A DNA stretch of 64,000 nucleotides from Nocardia sp. NBC_00565. Its GTDB lineage: Bacteria; Actinomycetota; Actinomycetes; Mycobacteriales; Mycobacteriaceae. The notes below the pieces were generated by a model. That model saw only the letters and a list, made by a program, of their open reading frames with translations, did not search any database and was not told the DNA's origin. This document shows positions 17,432 to 26,448 of this stretch, one piece after another (position 1 is the first letter of the stretch; each line of letters begins with the position of its first letter). The stretch covers positions 1,798,001-1,862,000 of the forward strand of contig NZ_CP107785.1 in NCBI RefSeq assembly GCF_036345915.1, in the 5' to 3' direction. Position numbers and translations under genes: made by a program.

Positions 17432-18787
17432 TCACTCCCGGGGTCGTTGGCGGCCGAGCGAGGTCGTCTTCACCGCACCGTCGGTGCCGACCGACAGGCG
17501 CCAATAGCCGCCCGCCGCGTCCTTCAGCACGATCCCGCTCTCTGGATGATCGGAAAGCCATGTGCCGCTGGACAATACGGCCGAACGCACGGTGCCGTCG
17601 GCGGCCTGCGCCTGGAAGATATCCGCATCGCCGTGCCCGGCGCGCCCGACCATGGTGCCGCTGTACTGCGGTGCGTGCATGCCCTCGCGCCCCATGACCT
17701 GCCACTTGTCCGGGAACATACTGGGCGCGAGATCATCGGCGGCGCTGGAGATCAAGTTGATCGCGGTGCCCTCCGGGCAGCCTTTCGCATCGATGCGCAG
17801 CTCGATCGGCGGGTTGTCGGAATCCTTGTCGAATTGCACATTGGCCAGATACGGCTGACGGCAATAGATCAGGTCCAAACCGACTGTGCGGGCAGCGACC
17901 TTGCAGTTGATCATGCCGAACTGGGCGGGTCCGCCGCGATCGCGCTGGCCCACCGACAGCGCGGTGTCGGCGCCCTCGAACCAGACGTTGGTCAGCCACC
18001 AGTCGTTCGCGGCGCCGTCGATGCTGATGTGCCTATCGGTGGTTTTCGGATCCTCATCGGAGACGAATTCGACATTGGTGAGCGACAGGCCCGCGTTGTG
18101 GTCGTTGCCGGTGCCGAGCACGCCGATGTAGTTGCTGGTGAGTTTGGAGGAGGTTACGTAGTTCTGGATGCAGGAGGTGACGATGCCGTAGCCGAAGTTG
18201 TTGATATCGCAGTTGACGAAGGCGGTGCCGCCGGTGTTCTGGTCGAGCACGACGCCGCGCTGCTGCAGGAAGCGTGGATGGTTGTCGCTGAGGTGATTGC
18301 CGCGGATCACCACCCCGTCGAAGGAGCAGCGGAACGACTCCGACAGTTGCACGGCTGTCGAGCGGGGACCGGTCAGGAAGAAACCGATACGGGAGAACCG
18401 CACCCGGTTGCGCTTGCGCAGGGTGATGAGCGTGACATCGGCATCGCAGATGACCAGCGAGACGTCGCCGCCGTCGCCGAGAACCGTTGCATAGTCGGGT
18501 AAGTCGGGCCAGGAGCTGACCTTGTACCGGCCCGCGGGCAGATACAGCACCAGCGGTGCGTTCCCGACGGCGGCGGCCGAGTGGATGGCCGCGGTGTCGT
18601 CGGCGACGCCGTCCCCGACGGCCCCGAAGTCACGGACATTGCGCGCCGCGGGCGCGTCGGTGACATGCGGCGACCGGAATTGGATGTCGGTGGAGTCGGA
18701 GGAGGTGCAGGCCGCCAGTGGCAGCGCGGCTGCAGCACCGACTGATCCGGCCAGTAGTCGTCGACGACGGATAGCCTCTCCACTCAT
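17432..18787 (-). CDS. Tat-type lipoprotein with right-handed beta-helix (pectate-lyase-like)
   Basis: A 451-residue exported protein. The N-terminus R-R-R-R-L-L-A-G-S plus L-A-A-C combines a twin-arginine-like signal with a lipobox, so it is probably exported folded and lipid-anchored. The start of the mature part has N-V-R-D-F-G-A-V-G-D-G-V-A-D-D-T-A-A-I, the Pectate_lyase_3 signature, followed by parallel beta-helix coils rich in Asn. Such proteins cleave or bind polysaccharides; here a polymer-specific lyase or length control of the locus product is plausible. Its ATG overlaps the stop of the Wzz-like gene by four bases. Confidence 0.82.
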   Translation of the reverse strand: MSGEAIRRRRLLAGSVGAAAALPLAACTSSDSTDIQFRSPHVTDAPAARNVRDFGAVGDGVADDTAAIHSAAAVGNAPLVLYLPAGRYKVSSWPDLPDYATVLGDGGDVSLVICDADVTLITLRKRNRVRFSRIGFFLTGPRSTAVQLSESFRCSFDGVVIRGNHLSDNHPRFLQQRGVVLDQNTGGTAFVNCDINNFGYGIVTSCIQNYVTSSKLTSNYIGVLGTGNDHNAGLSLTNVEFVSDEDPKTTDRHISIDGAANDWWLTNVWFEGADTALSVGQRDRGGPAQFGMINCKVAARTVGLDLIYCRQPYLANVQFDKDSDNPPIELRIDAKGCPEGTAINLISSAADDLAPSMFPDKWQVMGREGMHAPQYSGTMVGRAGHGDADIFQAQAADGTVRSAVLSSGTWLSDHPESGIVLKDAAGGYWRLSVGTDGAVKTTSLGRQRPRE

Positions 18788-20103
18788 ATACGCAGGCTCC
18801 CCGCCAGCCGCTGCAGGCCCGTGCCCAGCTTGCTGTACGCTACCGCGCCGGTGAGTTGGTTGTCCCCGAATGTGGCTAGCGCGCCGCGTATTTGCGATGC
18901 GGTGGTGCTGCCGAGCTCGACCACCGCGACGGTGTGCTCGCACAGCGGGGCGAGCGCGATCGCGTCGGCGGCGTGGGCGACCGGCGCGGCCTGGATCACC
19001 ACATGTTCGTAGTCGGTACGCAGCTTCGCGACTACCGCCGCGAATCGGTCCGAGGCGAGCAGATCCGCGGTGTGCGCATCGGCCTCACCCAACGGCAGCA
19101 CCGTCACACCGGCCTGCGGCCAGCCGGTCAGGGCATCGGAAACCGGTATCGATCCGGCCAGGACGGCGGCAAGTCCGGGTGTCGGGCCGATGACGATCTT
19201 CTGCGATCCACCCTGACCGGAGGTGTCGGCGTCGATATAGACGACATGGCGGCCGGTATCGGCGAACGACTTCGCCAGCGCCATCGCGATTTCCGGCTCG
19301 GACCGGGCGGTCAGGCTGGTCAGCAGTACCGTCGTCGCCTCGCCGTTGCGCTGCAAACGCGTACGCAGCCTGCGGGTTTCCTCGACCGCGCCCGGACGGC
19401 CGATATCGATGATGCCCAGGATCGGTACCGGTGCGGTGGCATGCGCAGACCCGGGGATCGGCGCGGCCAGTACCGCCTCGAGATCGTTGGAGGTGCGCAG
19501 CTTTCGGTCGGTGCGGTCGCGTACAAAGGCAGCGAGCCCGCCGAGCACGAGTCCGGCCAGCAGCCCGAGCGCGAGTAGGCGGGTGGATTGCGGACCGCTT
19601 GCACCCGACGGCAGTTCGGCGCGGTCCACCACCTCGGCCCGAGCGGCGGGCGCCGCGCCCTGCTCGATGGACTCGAGTTCGGCGATGAACTGACGGAACT
19701 GCGCGACCACGGTATTGGCGATATCGCGAGCGCGCTCGGCCGAACTGTCCTTGACCGATACCACGATCAAGGTGGTGGCGGGCGGGGAGGCCGCGGTGAT
19801 CTTGCCGCGCAGTTCGTCGACAGACATCTTCAGGCTGAGATCATCGATGGTGCGTTTGGCCACATTGGCGCTGGTGACCAGATCGAGGTAGGAGCGCACG
19901 CGCTGCTGGGCGGCCAGACCGCCCTGGTACGAGTCGTTCACCGAGGTGCCGGTCGCCATCGAGACGTACACGCTGCTCGCGGCCACATAGTTGGTCGGTT
20001 GGCTGCGCGAGTAACCCACCGCCGCGAACAGGCAGAGGATCAGCACGCCGAGGATGAGCAGCCAGCGTCTGCGCGCGATATGCCAGTAATCGATCAATCC
20101 CAT
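18784..20103 (-). CDS. Wzz/BY-kinase-like chain-length protein with degenerate P-loop
   Basis: A 439-residue membrane protein: transmembrane helices at about 14-32 and 176-194 bracket an extracellular Wzz domain, followed by a cytoplasmic ATPase-like domain. A Walker A' motif (V-V-Y-I-D-A-D, 287-293) is present. However the expected Walker A (G-x-G-K-T/S) is replaced by L-T-S-L-T-A-R-S-E-P-E at 261-271, and no tyrosine-rich C-terminus is seen. It probably controls polymer length or polymerase assembly without kinase activity. The start overlaps the end of the Wzy-like gene by 10 bases. Confidence 0.82.
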   Translation of the reverse strand: MGLIDYWHIARRRWLLILGVLILCLFAAVGYSRSQPTNYVAASSVYVSMATGTSVNDSYQGGLAAQQRVRSYLDLVTSANVAKRTIDDLSLKMSVDELRGKITAASPPATTLIVVSVKDSSAERARDIANTVVAQFRQFIAELESIEQGAAPAARAEVVDRAELPSGASGPQSTRLLALGLLAGLVLGGLAAFVRDRTDRKLRTSNDLEAVLAAPIPGSAHATAPVPILGIIDIGRPGAVEETRRLRTRLQRNGEATTVLLTSLTARSEPEIAMALAKSFADTGRHVVYIDADTSGQGGSQKIVIGPTPGLAAVLAGSIPVSDALTGWPQAGVTVLPLGEADAHTADLLASDRFAAVVAKLRTDYEHVVIQAAPVAHAADAIALAPLCEHTVAVVELGSTTASQIRGALATFGDNQLTGAVAYSKLGTGLQRLAGSLRI

Positions 20104-21527
20104 GGTCCGGATCCTCTTTTCCCGATGACGACTAATGGCTGGCCCAGCACCCCGCGCGCGATCGGCTGCGGCGGTGGCCGGCCATTTCGAGCGACCTGCA
20201 AGCTGTCGCTAGCGGTTGGTTTCGCGCAGCGCCGATACTCCTTGACCGCCAGATAGATCAGCGTCGCGAGCACCGCGGCCTGCAGGAATTTGCCCAGCGC
20301 CTCCATGCTGCCCAGGATGCCGCGCTCGAACAGCGACGAGGCGCCGGTCAGCGCGAGTGCGAGCACCACCATCGGGAAGTACCGGGAATACAGCGCTGTG
20401 GCCCAGGCGAGCAACAGCACGAAGGTGAAGCCGACACTGACCACGATGCCGGTGTAGCCGCCGATGACGTAGCCCTCGTTGACATTTCCCTCGGCGAGCG
20501 ACACCTGGACCCGGGTCATATCCACCGACGCGCCGCGAATGTCGTTGGCCCATGCGGTGCCGGATTGGAACTTCGCGGTGCCCAGCAATTGGGTCGGGAT
20601 CAGGCTGAGCGTGGCGTGCCGGAAGACCTCGTCGGGTGCGAGCCAGTAGCCGGTGCCATGATAGTAGGCGTCGGTCGCGGCCTCGAGTAGATCGAAGCGC
20701 CGCAGGATGGACAGGAACGGCCGCACGGTCGGCGGATAGGCCGAACTCACCATCGCCGCTTCGGCTTTGCCGACCTCGGTGGTCTTGAACGACTGCAGCC
20801 AGCCGAAACCGCCGATGCCGAGCACCGCGATGGCCAGCACGCCGACGACCTTGGCCTTGGTCCATCCGAGGATCGCGAACCGGACGGCCACGGCGAGCGC
20901 CGCCCCGAGGATGGGGGTCTTCGATTCGACGACCACGGTCCACATCAGCTCACCGGCCAGTAGTGCGCCGATCAACAGTGCGGCGGTGCGCGGCCGGGCC
21001 GGACGGATGAAGATGATCAGCCCGAGCGCGGCGACGGTCGCGAGAATACTGACGAAGTTGAGAATCGGATTGGCGCTGTCGACATCACCGGCGTGGCCGA
21101 TGGATCCGGTGGCATAGGAAGCCCCGCGCCCGAGCAGGCCGATCACATAGATGGTGGCCAGGGCGGGCACGAAATCCGGGTTCGTACTCATCGCTGGTAG
21201 GCCCTGAACCGGATGGCGGCGCGACCAGATCGCATATCCCACAATGAGTATCGCGTACACCCATAGTCCGAATACGACGTGGTGCAGGACCAGCGCGATA
21301 CCGCGGTCGTAGCCGAGTTCGGCCAGACGTGGGTCGGGCACATTGTCGCCGTAGTGCGGTTCGGGCTGCACCACCAGCAGCACCACGGGCCGGGCGACAT
21401 AGGATAGCGACCAGAATGCGGCCTGCGCGATGATGAAAACCCTTGCGACACTTGGTACCCACGCCGCGGCGACCGCGAGCGTGGCCAAGGCGCAGGCGAT
21501 CGCGATGATCTCGGCATAGGCACTCAT
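20094..21527 (-). CDS. Wzy-like multi-spanning polysaccharide polymerase candidate
   Basis: A 477-residue protein with about ten hydrophobic segments and an extended loop around A-T-D-A-Y-Y-H-G-T-G-Y-W, consistent with an O-antigen polymerase/ligase topology. There is no catalytic signature, as is usual for Wzy. Position between flippase and Wzz genes supports the role. The ATG at 21525-21527 overlaps the upstream stop (ATGA). The last 40 residues are unusual: the coding sequence there contains a dispersed repeat (20181-20215), and the polar Pro/Gly-rich tail runs into the next gene, as if an insertion moved the stop. Confidence 0.72.
   Translation of the reverse strand: MSAYAEIIAIACALATLAVAAAWVPSVARVFIIAQAAFWSLSYVARPVVLLVVQPEPHYGDNVPDPRLAELGYDRGIALVLHHVVFGLWVYAILIVGYAIWSRRHPVQGLPAMSTNPDFVPALATIYVIGLLGRGASYATGSIGHAGDVDSANPILNFVSILATVAALGLIIFIRPARPRTAALLIGALLAGELMWTVVVESKTPILGAALAVAVRFAILGWTKAKVVGVLAIAVLGIGGFGWLQSFKTTEVGKAEAAMVSSAYPPTVRPFLSILRRFDLLEAATDAYYHGTGYWLAPDEVFRHATLSLIPTQLLGTAKFQSGTAWANDIRGASVDMTRVQVSLAEGNVNEGYVIGGYTGIVVSVGFTFVLLLAWATALYSRYFPMVVLALALTGASSLFERGILGSMEALGKFLQAAVLATLIYLAVKEYRRCAKPTASDSLQVARNGRPPPQPIARGVLGQPLVVIGKRGSGPWD
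20181..20215 (-). repeat. Dispersed hairpin repeat, copy A
   Basis: One copy of the ~34-bp repeat found also at 26381-26448 and 62733-62805. On the plus strand it reads CCATTTCGAG followed by an inverted repeat AGCGAC-N9-GTCGCT. It lies inside the 3' end of the Wzy-like coding sequence. Confidence 0.7.
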
Positions 21528-22540
21528 GTCTTCGCCTCCCCGAGTGCGTCGAGGATCTCGCGTGCGCGATCGACGTACCGGTGCCCGCCCTCGGTGATCC
21601 GCCGGTACCCGGCCTCGGCGATGGCGTCGGCCTTGTCCGGATGCCGCGCGCACCAGTCCAGGATCTCGCGCAGTTCCGTGGGCCCGGTGAAGAGGAAGCA
21701 TTCGACGGTGTCGCGCAACAGTTCCGCGTGCTCATCGGTGCGCTCGCCGACGAAAAGTCCACCCGCGGCCGGCACTTCGAAGGTGCGGCAGGTGTGGGTG
21801 TCGCGGTTGTCGGAATTGAGCAGCACGAGATTCGCGGTGATATCGGCGATCACGGCCGAATACTGTGGGCCATACACCGGACCGCCGACCGCGGCACCGG
21901 TGGTGCGCAGTTCCGGGATCCGCCGCCAGCCCGGTCCGCGCACCAGCATCCGGTCACCGTGATCGCGTGCGAGCGCGACCAGCTCGCCGCGCCGATCGGG
22001 GCGGCAGACGCCGATGAAGCCGACGAGGTATCGCGGTGTGCGCCGCCGCGCGGCGGCATAGTGCCACGCCGGGTCGTAGGCACTGCGGACGAAGGTCACC
22101 GCCTGCGCGCCCCGATCGAGCAGTTCGGGCACATTGTGCCGTTTCGTGGTGACGATCAGATCCCAATCGGGTTCGTGCGCAAGGTATTCCGGGCTGATGT
22201 TGTCGAGGTTGGCGACATCGTCCGGGCTGTAGTGCACGTGCAGCCGCGCGGGGATATCCAGCAACCTGCGCTGATCGAGATGGACGGCCTTGAAGGCGAA
22301 GACCATATCCGGCTGGAATTCCGCTGCGGCACGGTCGATTTCGCCGTGCAGGTCGGTGATCGTCCACGGAGCCCGGCGATGCGCGAACTTGGCATAGACC
22401 CACGGCGGTGACAGTCGCGCCGGCAGGGTGACCGGCGTGGAGTCGATGACGACCACGTCGTGTCCCGCCTGCCGGAAGCCGTCCGCGAGCGAGCGCGCGT
22501 TGCTGCCGACCCAATCGTCCCCGACGAACAGGATCTTCAC
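21524..22540 (-). CDS. CgeB-like glycosyltransferase
   Basis: A 338-residue GT-B protein. It starts M-K-I-L-F-V-G-D-D-W, has a central V-H-Y-S-P-D-D and a C-terminal T-H-T-C-R-T-F-E-V-P-A-A-G-G segment characteristic of the Glyco_trans_1_2 (CgeB) family. Enzymes of this group transfer sugars in spore-coat and surface polysaccharide synthesis. Four-base overlaps with both neighbours show it is within the same translated operon. Confidence 0.82.
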   Translation of the reverse strand: MKILFVGDDWVGSNARSLADGFRQAGHDVVVIDSTPVTLPARLSPPWVYAKFAHRRAPWTITDLHGEIDRAAAEFQPDMVFAFKAVHLDQRRLLDIPARLHVHYSPDDVANLDNISPEYLAHEPDWDLIVTTKRHNVPELLDRGAQAVTFVRSAYDPAWHYAAARRRTPRYLVGFIGVCRPDRRGELVALARDHGDRMLVRGPGWRRIPELRTTGAAVGGPVYGPQYSAVIADITANLVLLNSDNRDTHTCRTFEVPAAGGLFVGERTDEHAELLRDTVECFLFTGPTELREILDWCARHPDKADAIAEAGYRRITEGGHRYVDRAREILDALGEAKT

Positions 22541-23943
22541 CGCATACCCTCCTCGCGCATCAGCACGACAGCGGGACTCGTGGATATCGGCACGGTCCGT
22601 TCACGCACGATGAGGGTGCGGACCCGCACGAGATACCAGATGGCCGTGCTGAATTCGACGAGCACACTGCCGTAGACCAGCGTCCAGACCGAATGCGTGT
22701 GGAACGCGATGAACAGCGCGATACCCGCGACGCAGGTGCCCAGCACCGCGCCGATCAGCACACCGGTGGTGTCCTGGCGCACCGGCAACAGCGCCGTGGT
22801 GACGAACGAGGTGATCGTGGTCGCGGGCAACATGAAGATCTCGACCCGCAGCAACCCGACGGCCCCGGTGAATTCCTCGCCGAAGATGAGCCGGATCATC
22901 AGCGGCGCGGCGAGCCATACGGCGACCGCGGCGACGGTGGCGACACAGATACAGGCCGTCAGTGCCATCAGGGCGTGCCGCCAGAACCGGTGATCGGTAC
23001 TGCGCCGCGCCATCCGGGGCAGTAGCGCGAAACCGATGGGATCCAGGGTGGATTGGATGGCGCGGACCAGTCGGTCGCCCGCCGAGTAGAGGCCCAGCGA
23101 TACCGTGTCCAGGACCGCGGAGTACACCGCCGCCGCGCCCTGTCCGTAGCTGGTCACCAGCACCCGCGAGGTGAGAACCGGTGCGCCTGTGCGCAATACG
23201 CTCTTGAAATGCCGCGGCCGGGTCGGCAGACCGAAGGTGCGCAGCGAATCCCACCACGTCAGCACCACGGTTGGCACGGAGGAAATGAGCAGGCACAGCA
23301 GCGCGAGCTGTGCGCTCGGCATGCGGGGGAGTAGCGCGACGAGCAGGATCAGATAGCCGATCCGCCCGACGGCCTGGTAGGCGGTGGAGGCGCCGAATCG
23401 GCCCTGCCCGATCAGCAGCCAGTCCTCCGATACCGACCAGAATCCGCCCGCGAACAGGCCGAGCAGGATCATCTCGAGCTGTACCGGCGCACTCGCCGCC
23501 AGGCTGAGCAGCAGTGCGATCCCGATGGCGCCGAGGGTGGTCGACCGGATGGCCAGATAGTCGCCGCGCAACTGATTGATGGTGCGCAGCCGCTCGCTCT
23601 CGCCGTCGCGTTCCCGCGAATCGTGCACCCGGGCCGCGAGGAACGAGGTGATGCCGAGGTCGACCAGCAGTGAACCGATGAAGTACGCCGACATGCCGAT
23701 CGCCAGCAACCCGAGTCCGTGGGTGCCGAGTACCCGCGCGATCAGCGGAACGGTGACGATGGTGATGACGTACTGCCCGTATTTACCGAAGGTGACGTAG
23801 CCGATATCGCGCAGGATGGCGCCGAGACCGTGCGTGCGATGTAGGCCGCCGCCGCGTTCATCGCTGCGGTGCGCGCCGCCGGGAGTGACGGGAGTTGGTG
23901 GGGTGGGCAGTGGCTGGCCTGCGGCATGTTTGGGCTCAGACAT
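22537..23943 (-). CDS. Wzx-like polysaccharide flippase
   Basis: A 468-residue MOP/PST superfamily membrane protein with about 12-14 hydrophobic segments after a ~45-residue polar N-terminus. A typical first helix region is G-Y-V-T-F-G-K-Y-G-Q-Y and the mid-protein has G-L-Y-S-A-G-D-R-L-V-R-A. It should flip the undecaprenyl-linked repeat unit across the membrane. The ATG at 23941-23943 is chosen because it falls just inside the preceding gene, overlapping it by 8 bases. Confidence 0.87.
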   Translation of the reverse strand: MSEPKHAAGQPLPTPPTPVTPGGAHRSDERGGGLHRTHGLGAILRDIGYVTFGKYGQYVITIVTVPLIARVLGTHGLGLLAIGMSAYFIGSLLVDLGITSFLAARVHDSRERDGESERLRTINQLRGDYLAIRSTTLGAIGIALLLSLAASAPVQLEMILLGLFAGGFWSVSEDWLLIGQGRFGASTAYQAVGRIGYLILLVALLPRMPSAQLALLCLLISSVPTVVLTWWDSLRTFGLPTRPRHFKSVLRTGAPVLTSRVLVTSYGQGAAAVYSAVLDTVSLGLYSAGDRLVRAIQSTLDPIGFALLPRMARRSTDHRFWRHALMALTACICVATVAAVAVWLAAPLMIRLIFGEEFTGAVGLLRVEIFMLPATTITSFVTTALLPVRQDTTGVLIGAVLGTCVAGIALFIAFHTHSVWTLVYGSVLVEFSTAIWYLVRVRTLIVRERTVPISTSPAVVLMREEGMR

Positions 23944-25129
23944 GCGGAGTCCGTTCTCGCGGATTCTGCTGTCCCGCAGCGCCATTGCGTCGGGTGATGG
24001 TCTCGAGGAAGGCGGCGACGGTGTGCGCCGACGCCGTGATGTCGAAGTCCTCGGCTCGGATGCGCGCCGCCGTTGCCAGACGGGTGCGCAGTGCCGGGTC
24101 GCCGATGAGTGTGTCCAAGGCTGCGGTGAGTTGCCGCTGGTCGCCGCCGTCGACGAGCAGTCCGTTGACACCCGGCTCGACGATTTCGGCCGGACCGCCC
24201 GGACCGGAGGCGATCACCGCACAGCCCGCGTGCATACCCTCCACCACGACCTGCCCGAACGGTTCGGGGAGTGTCGAGGAGTGCACCAGGATGTCGGCGT
24301 CGCGCAGATAGCGGCTCGGATCCGCCACATGTCCGGTGAAGGTCACCGGCAGTTCGAGTTCCCGCGCCAGGCGTTCGAGTTCGGCGTGGTAGGGCTCTTC
24401 GTCGAAGAAGGTGCCGCCGACGAGAAAGACTTGTCGCGGTGGCACTTTCGCGGCCGCGACGGCGCGGAGCAGGACGTCCTGCCCCTTCCATGGCGTCAGC
24501 CGGCCGACGGCGACGAGCACGGTGTCGGTGGGCGAGCGTTGTTCGGCGCGCTCGCAGCGGTCGTCGAGTTCCACACCCGGGTAGGCGACTACGGCGGGTC
24601 CGCGTCCGATCCGCAAGGTACGCAAGGTGGTTCGACTATTGGCGATGTAGCCGTGCGCCGTCAGTCTGCCGAGTAGCTGGATCACCATGGTCGGTAGTCG
24701 GCCGAAGTAGTCCACCGCGATCCGGTCGTGCACCTGCCAGATCAGCGGAATGCCCGCGCGCCGGGCCGCTACCGCCCCCATCACCAACGCTTTGGTGCTC
24801 TCGGCGACGAGTACATCGGCACCCAGTTCGCGCGCGGTGGCTCCCAGCGCCCAGCCGAGTCGCACCAGCGCAATGAATCCGGCCACCATACGCAGCGGCC
24901 CGGATCCGATGGTCATCGCACGGCTGTCGAACGCGCCACGCAGCACGCGGGTCTCGACCCCGCGCGCCCGCATGCGTTCGACCATCGGGCCGTCCTCCGT
25001 ATAGATCTGAGCCACGTCGATGAGCCGTAGTTCGCGCAGCGCGGCCAGCAACCGCAGGGTCGCCAGTTCCGCACCGGACGGGGCTGCGGTGTGCGCGAGG
25101 AAGAGGGCCTTGGTCCTCGATGGGGTCAT
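23936..25129 (-). CDS. GT4 family glycosyltransferase
   Basis: A 397-residue GT-B enzyme. Motifs: H-T-A-A-P-S-G-A-E-L near residue 12; donor domain V-A-V-G-R-L-T-P-W-K-G-Q-D, then H-S-S-T-L-P-E-P-F-G-Q-V-V-V-E-G-M-H-A-G, with the E-x7-E pattern of retaining GT4 enzymes. The start at 25127-25129 overlaps the stop of the preceding GT gene by ATGA; an earlier start at 25207 is inside that gene. It adds one sugar of the repeat unit. Confidence 0.9.
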   Translation of the reverse strand: MTPSRTKALFLAHTAAPSGAELATLRLLAALRELRLIDVAQIYTEDGPMVERMRARGVETRVLRGAFDSRAMTIGSGPLRMVAGFIALVRLGWALGATARELGADVLVAESTKALVMGAVAARRAGIPLIWQVHDRIAVDYFGRLPTMVIQLLGRLTAHGYIANSRTTLRTLRIGRGPAVVAYPGVELDDRCERAEQRSPTDTVLVAVGRLTPWKGQDVLLRAVAAAKVPPRQVFLVGGTFFDEEPYHAELERLARELELPVTFTGHVADPSRYLRDADILVHSSTLPEPFGQVVVEGMHAGCAVIASGPGGPAEIVEPGVNGLLVDGGDQRQLTAALDTLIGDPALRTRLATAARIRAEDFDITASAHTVAAFLETITRRNGAAGQQNPRERTPHV

Positions 25130-26235
25130 CGCTTTAATTCCTGATACATCGTCAGATGACGCTCCGCTGTGACATCCCACGAGAAAGTTTCTGCGTGCGA
25201 GCGACATTGCTCGGGTGTGGGCAGCTCGCCGTTGAGGGCGGACACAATGCGCGCGCCGAGTGTGTCGGCATCGCGAGCGGGCACGATCAGCGAAGAATCC
25301 AGTCCGCGTACCGAATCCGGCAGTCCACCGCAGTCGGTGACGATCGGCGCGCGGCCAGCGGCCAGAGATTCCAGGGCGATGAGGCCGAATCCTTCCAGGG
25401 CAGTCGTCGGGACAACAGTCAGTTCGGCCTGTTCGTACAGGTCGGTGAGCTGTTTGTCATCGACGTTGCCCGCGAACGTGATCGAATCGCCGAGCCCCGC
25501 GCCCGCGGCTTGGGCGCGCAATTCGCCTTCGGCGGTACCGGTTCCGACGAGGACCAGGCGGGCGTCCGGGTGTTCGGCGACTACCCCCGGCCAGCAGCGC
25601 AGCAAGGTGTCGATGCCCATGCGGCGTTCGAGTCTGCGCACGCACAGGACCGTTCGGTGCGCACCGGTCGGTATCGGCGTAGCGCGGAAACGGGTCAGAT
25701 CGACGCCGGGCGGGATCACCTGGATCCGTTCGGCCGGTACCCGGTAGTCCGCGCTCAGCACCTCGCGGAAGTGGTTGGACAGCACCACGAATCGGTCCGC
25801 GCCCGCATATCTGACCCGCTCGATCAGATATTTCGCTCTCGTACCGAGCTCGCCCTGTCCGGTCAGCCGGCTCTCCGCGGCCCACGGTCCGTGGAAGTGC
25901 ACGACCAACGGCACCCGGCCGTCCCGCGCGAACGCCGCCGGACCGTATAGGGCGAAATGCCGATCCAGCACATCCGCGCGGCGCAGGTCGGCCCGCTCCA
26001 GAAATGCGGAGCGGGCCCGGTCGATGGTCGAACCGCCGGTTCGCCCCCAGGAACGCGCGCCGGGCGGATCGTCGGGGGAGACCGCACCGAACGCGGCCGC
26101 CGAGACCGTCACCCCCGGTTGCCGCGCGAGTGCGTGGAACAGTTCGGTGAAGTACCGATTGAGTCCGCCGGGGGCCGATGCGAACCACTCCGAACCCGTC
26201 ATATGCACACGCAATGCCCCGGCCACTGCCGTCAC
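25126..26235 (-). CDS. GT4 family glycosyltransferase, first gene of the minus-strand operon
   Basis: A 369-residue GT-B enzyme with G-S-E-W-F-A-S-A-P-G-G-L-N-R-Y near the N-terminus. The donor domain has L-C-V-R-R-L-E-R-R-M-G and T-T-A-L-E-G-F-G-L-I-A-L-E-S-L-A-A-G. Start is GTG 26233-26235 with AGGAG and a G-rich stretch upstream. It heads a run of at least seven overlapping genes, so the operon promoter should lie in 26236-26446, which also holds two repeat copies. Confidence 0.88.
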   Translation of the reverse strand: MTAVAGALRVHMTGSEWFASAPGGLNRYFTELFHALARQPGVTVSAAAFGAVSPDDPPGARSWGRTGGSTIDRARSAFLERADLRRADVLDRHFALYGPAAFARDGRVPLVVHFHGPWAAESRLTGQGELGTRAKYLIERVRYAGADRFVVLSNHFREVLSADYRVPAERIQVIPPGVDLTRFRATPIPTGAHRTVLCVRRLERRMGIDTLLRCWPGVVAEHPDARLVLVGTGTAEGELRAQAAGAGLGDSITFAGNVDDKQLTDLYEQAELTVVPTTALEGFGLIALESLAAGRAPIVTDCGGLPDSVRGLDSSLIVPARDADTLGARIVSALNGELPTPEQCRSHAETFSWDVTAERHLTMYQELKR

Positions 26236-26380
26236 CGCGCCCCCTACTCCTGGCGATGCTGGGGCGAGTTTGCTGCCCGAACCCGCTTCCCGCGCAACAG
26301 TCTATGTGAGTTGCGGTGTTCCGGCGGGGGTCGAGATCAACTGTGATCAGGGCGAACGACCAGTTCGCTACGCGGTCGCT

Positions 26381-26448
26381 GCTGACCATTTCGAGTGACC
26401 TGCAAGCAGTCACTGCTGACCATTTCGAGTGACCTGCAAGCAGTCACT
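26381..26448 (-). repeat. Dispersed hairpin repeat, copies B1 and B2 (perfect tandem)
   Basis: Two identical 34-bp units, 26381-26414 and 26415-26448. Each reads GCTGACCATTTCGAG and then the inverted repeat AGTGAC... as GTGAC-CTGCAAGCA-GTCAC(T) on this strand. Relative to copy A the arm bases differ but remain complementary. They lie between the first GT4 gene of the operon and an oxidoreductase remnant, in the likely promoter region. Confidence 0.8.
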
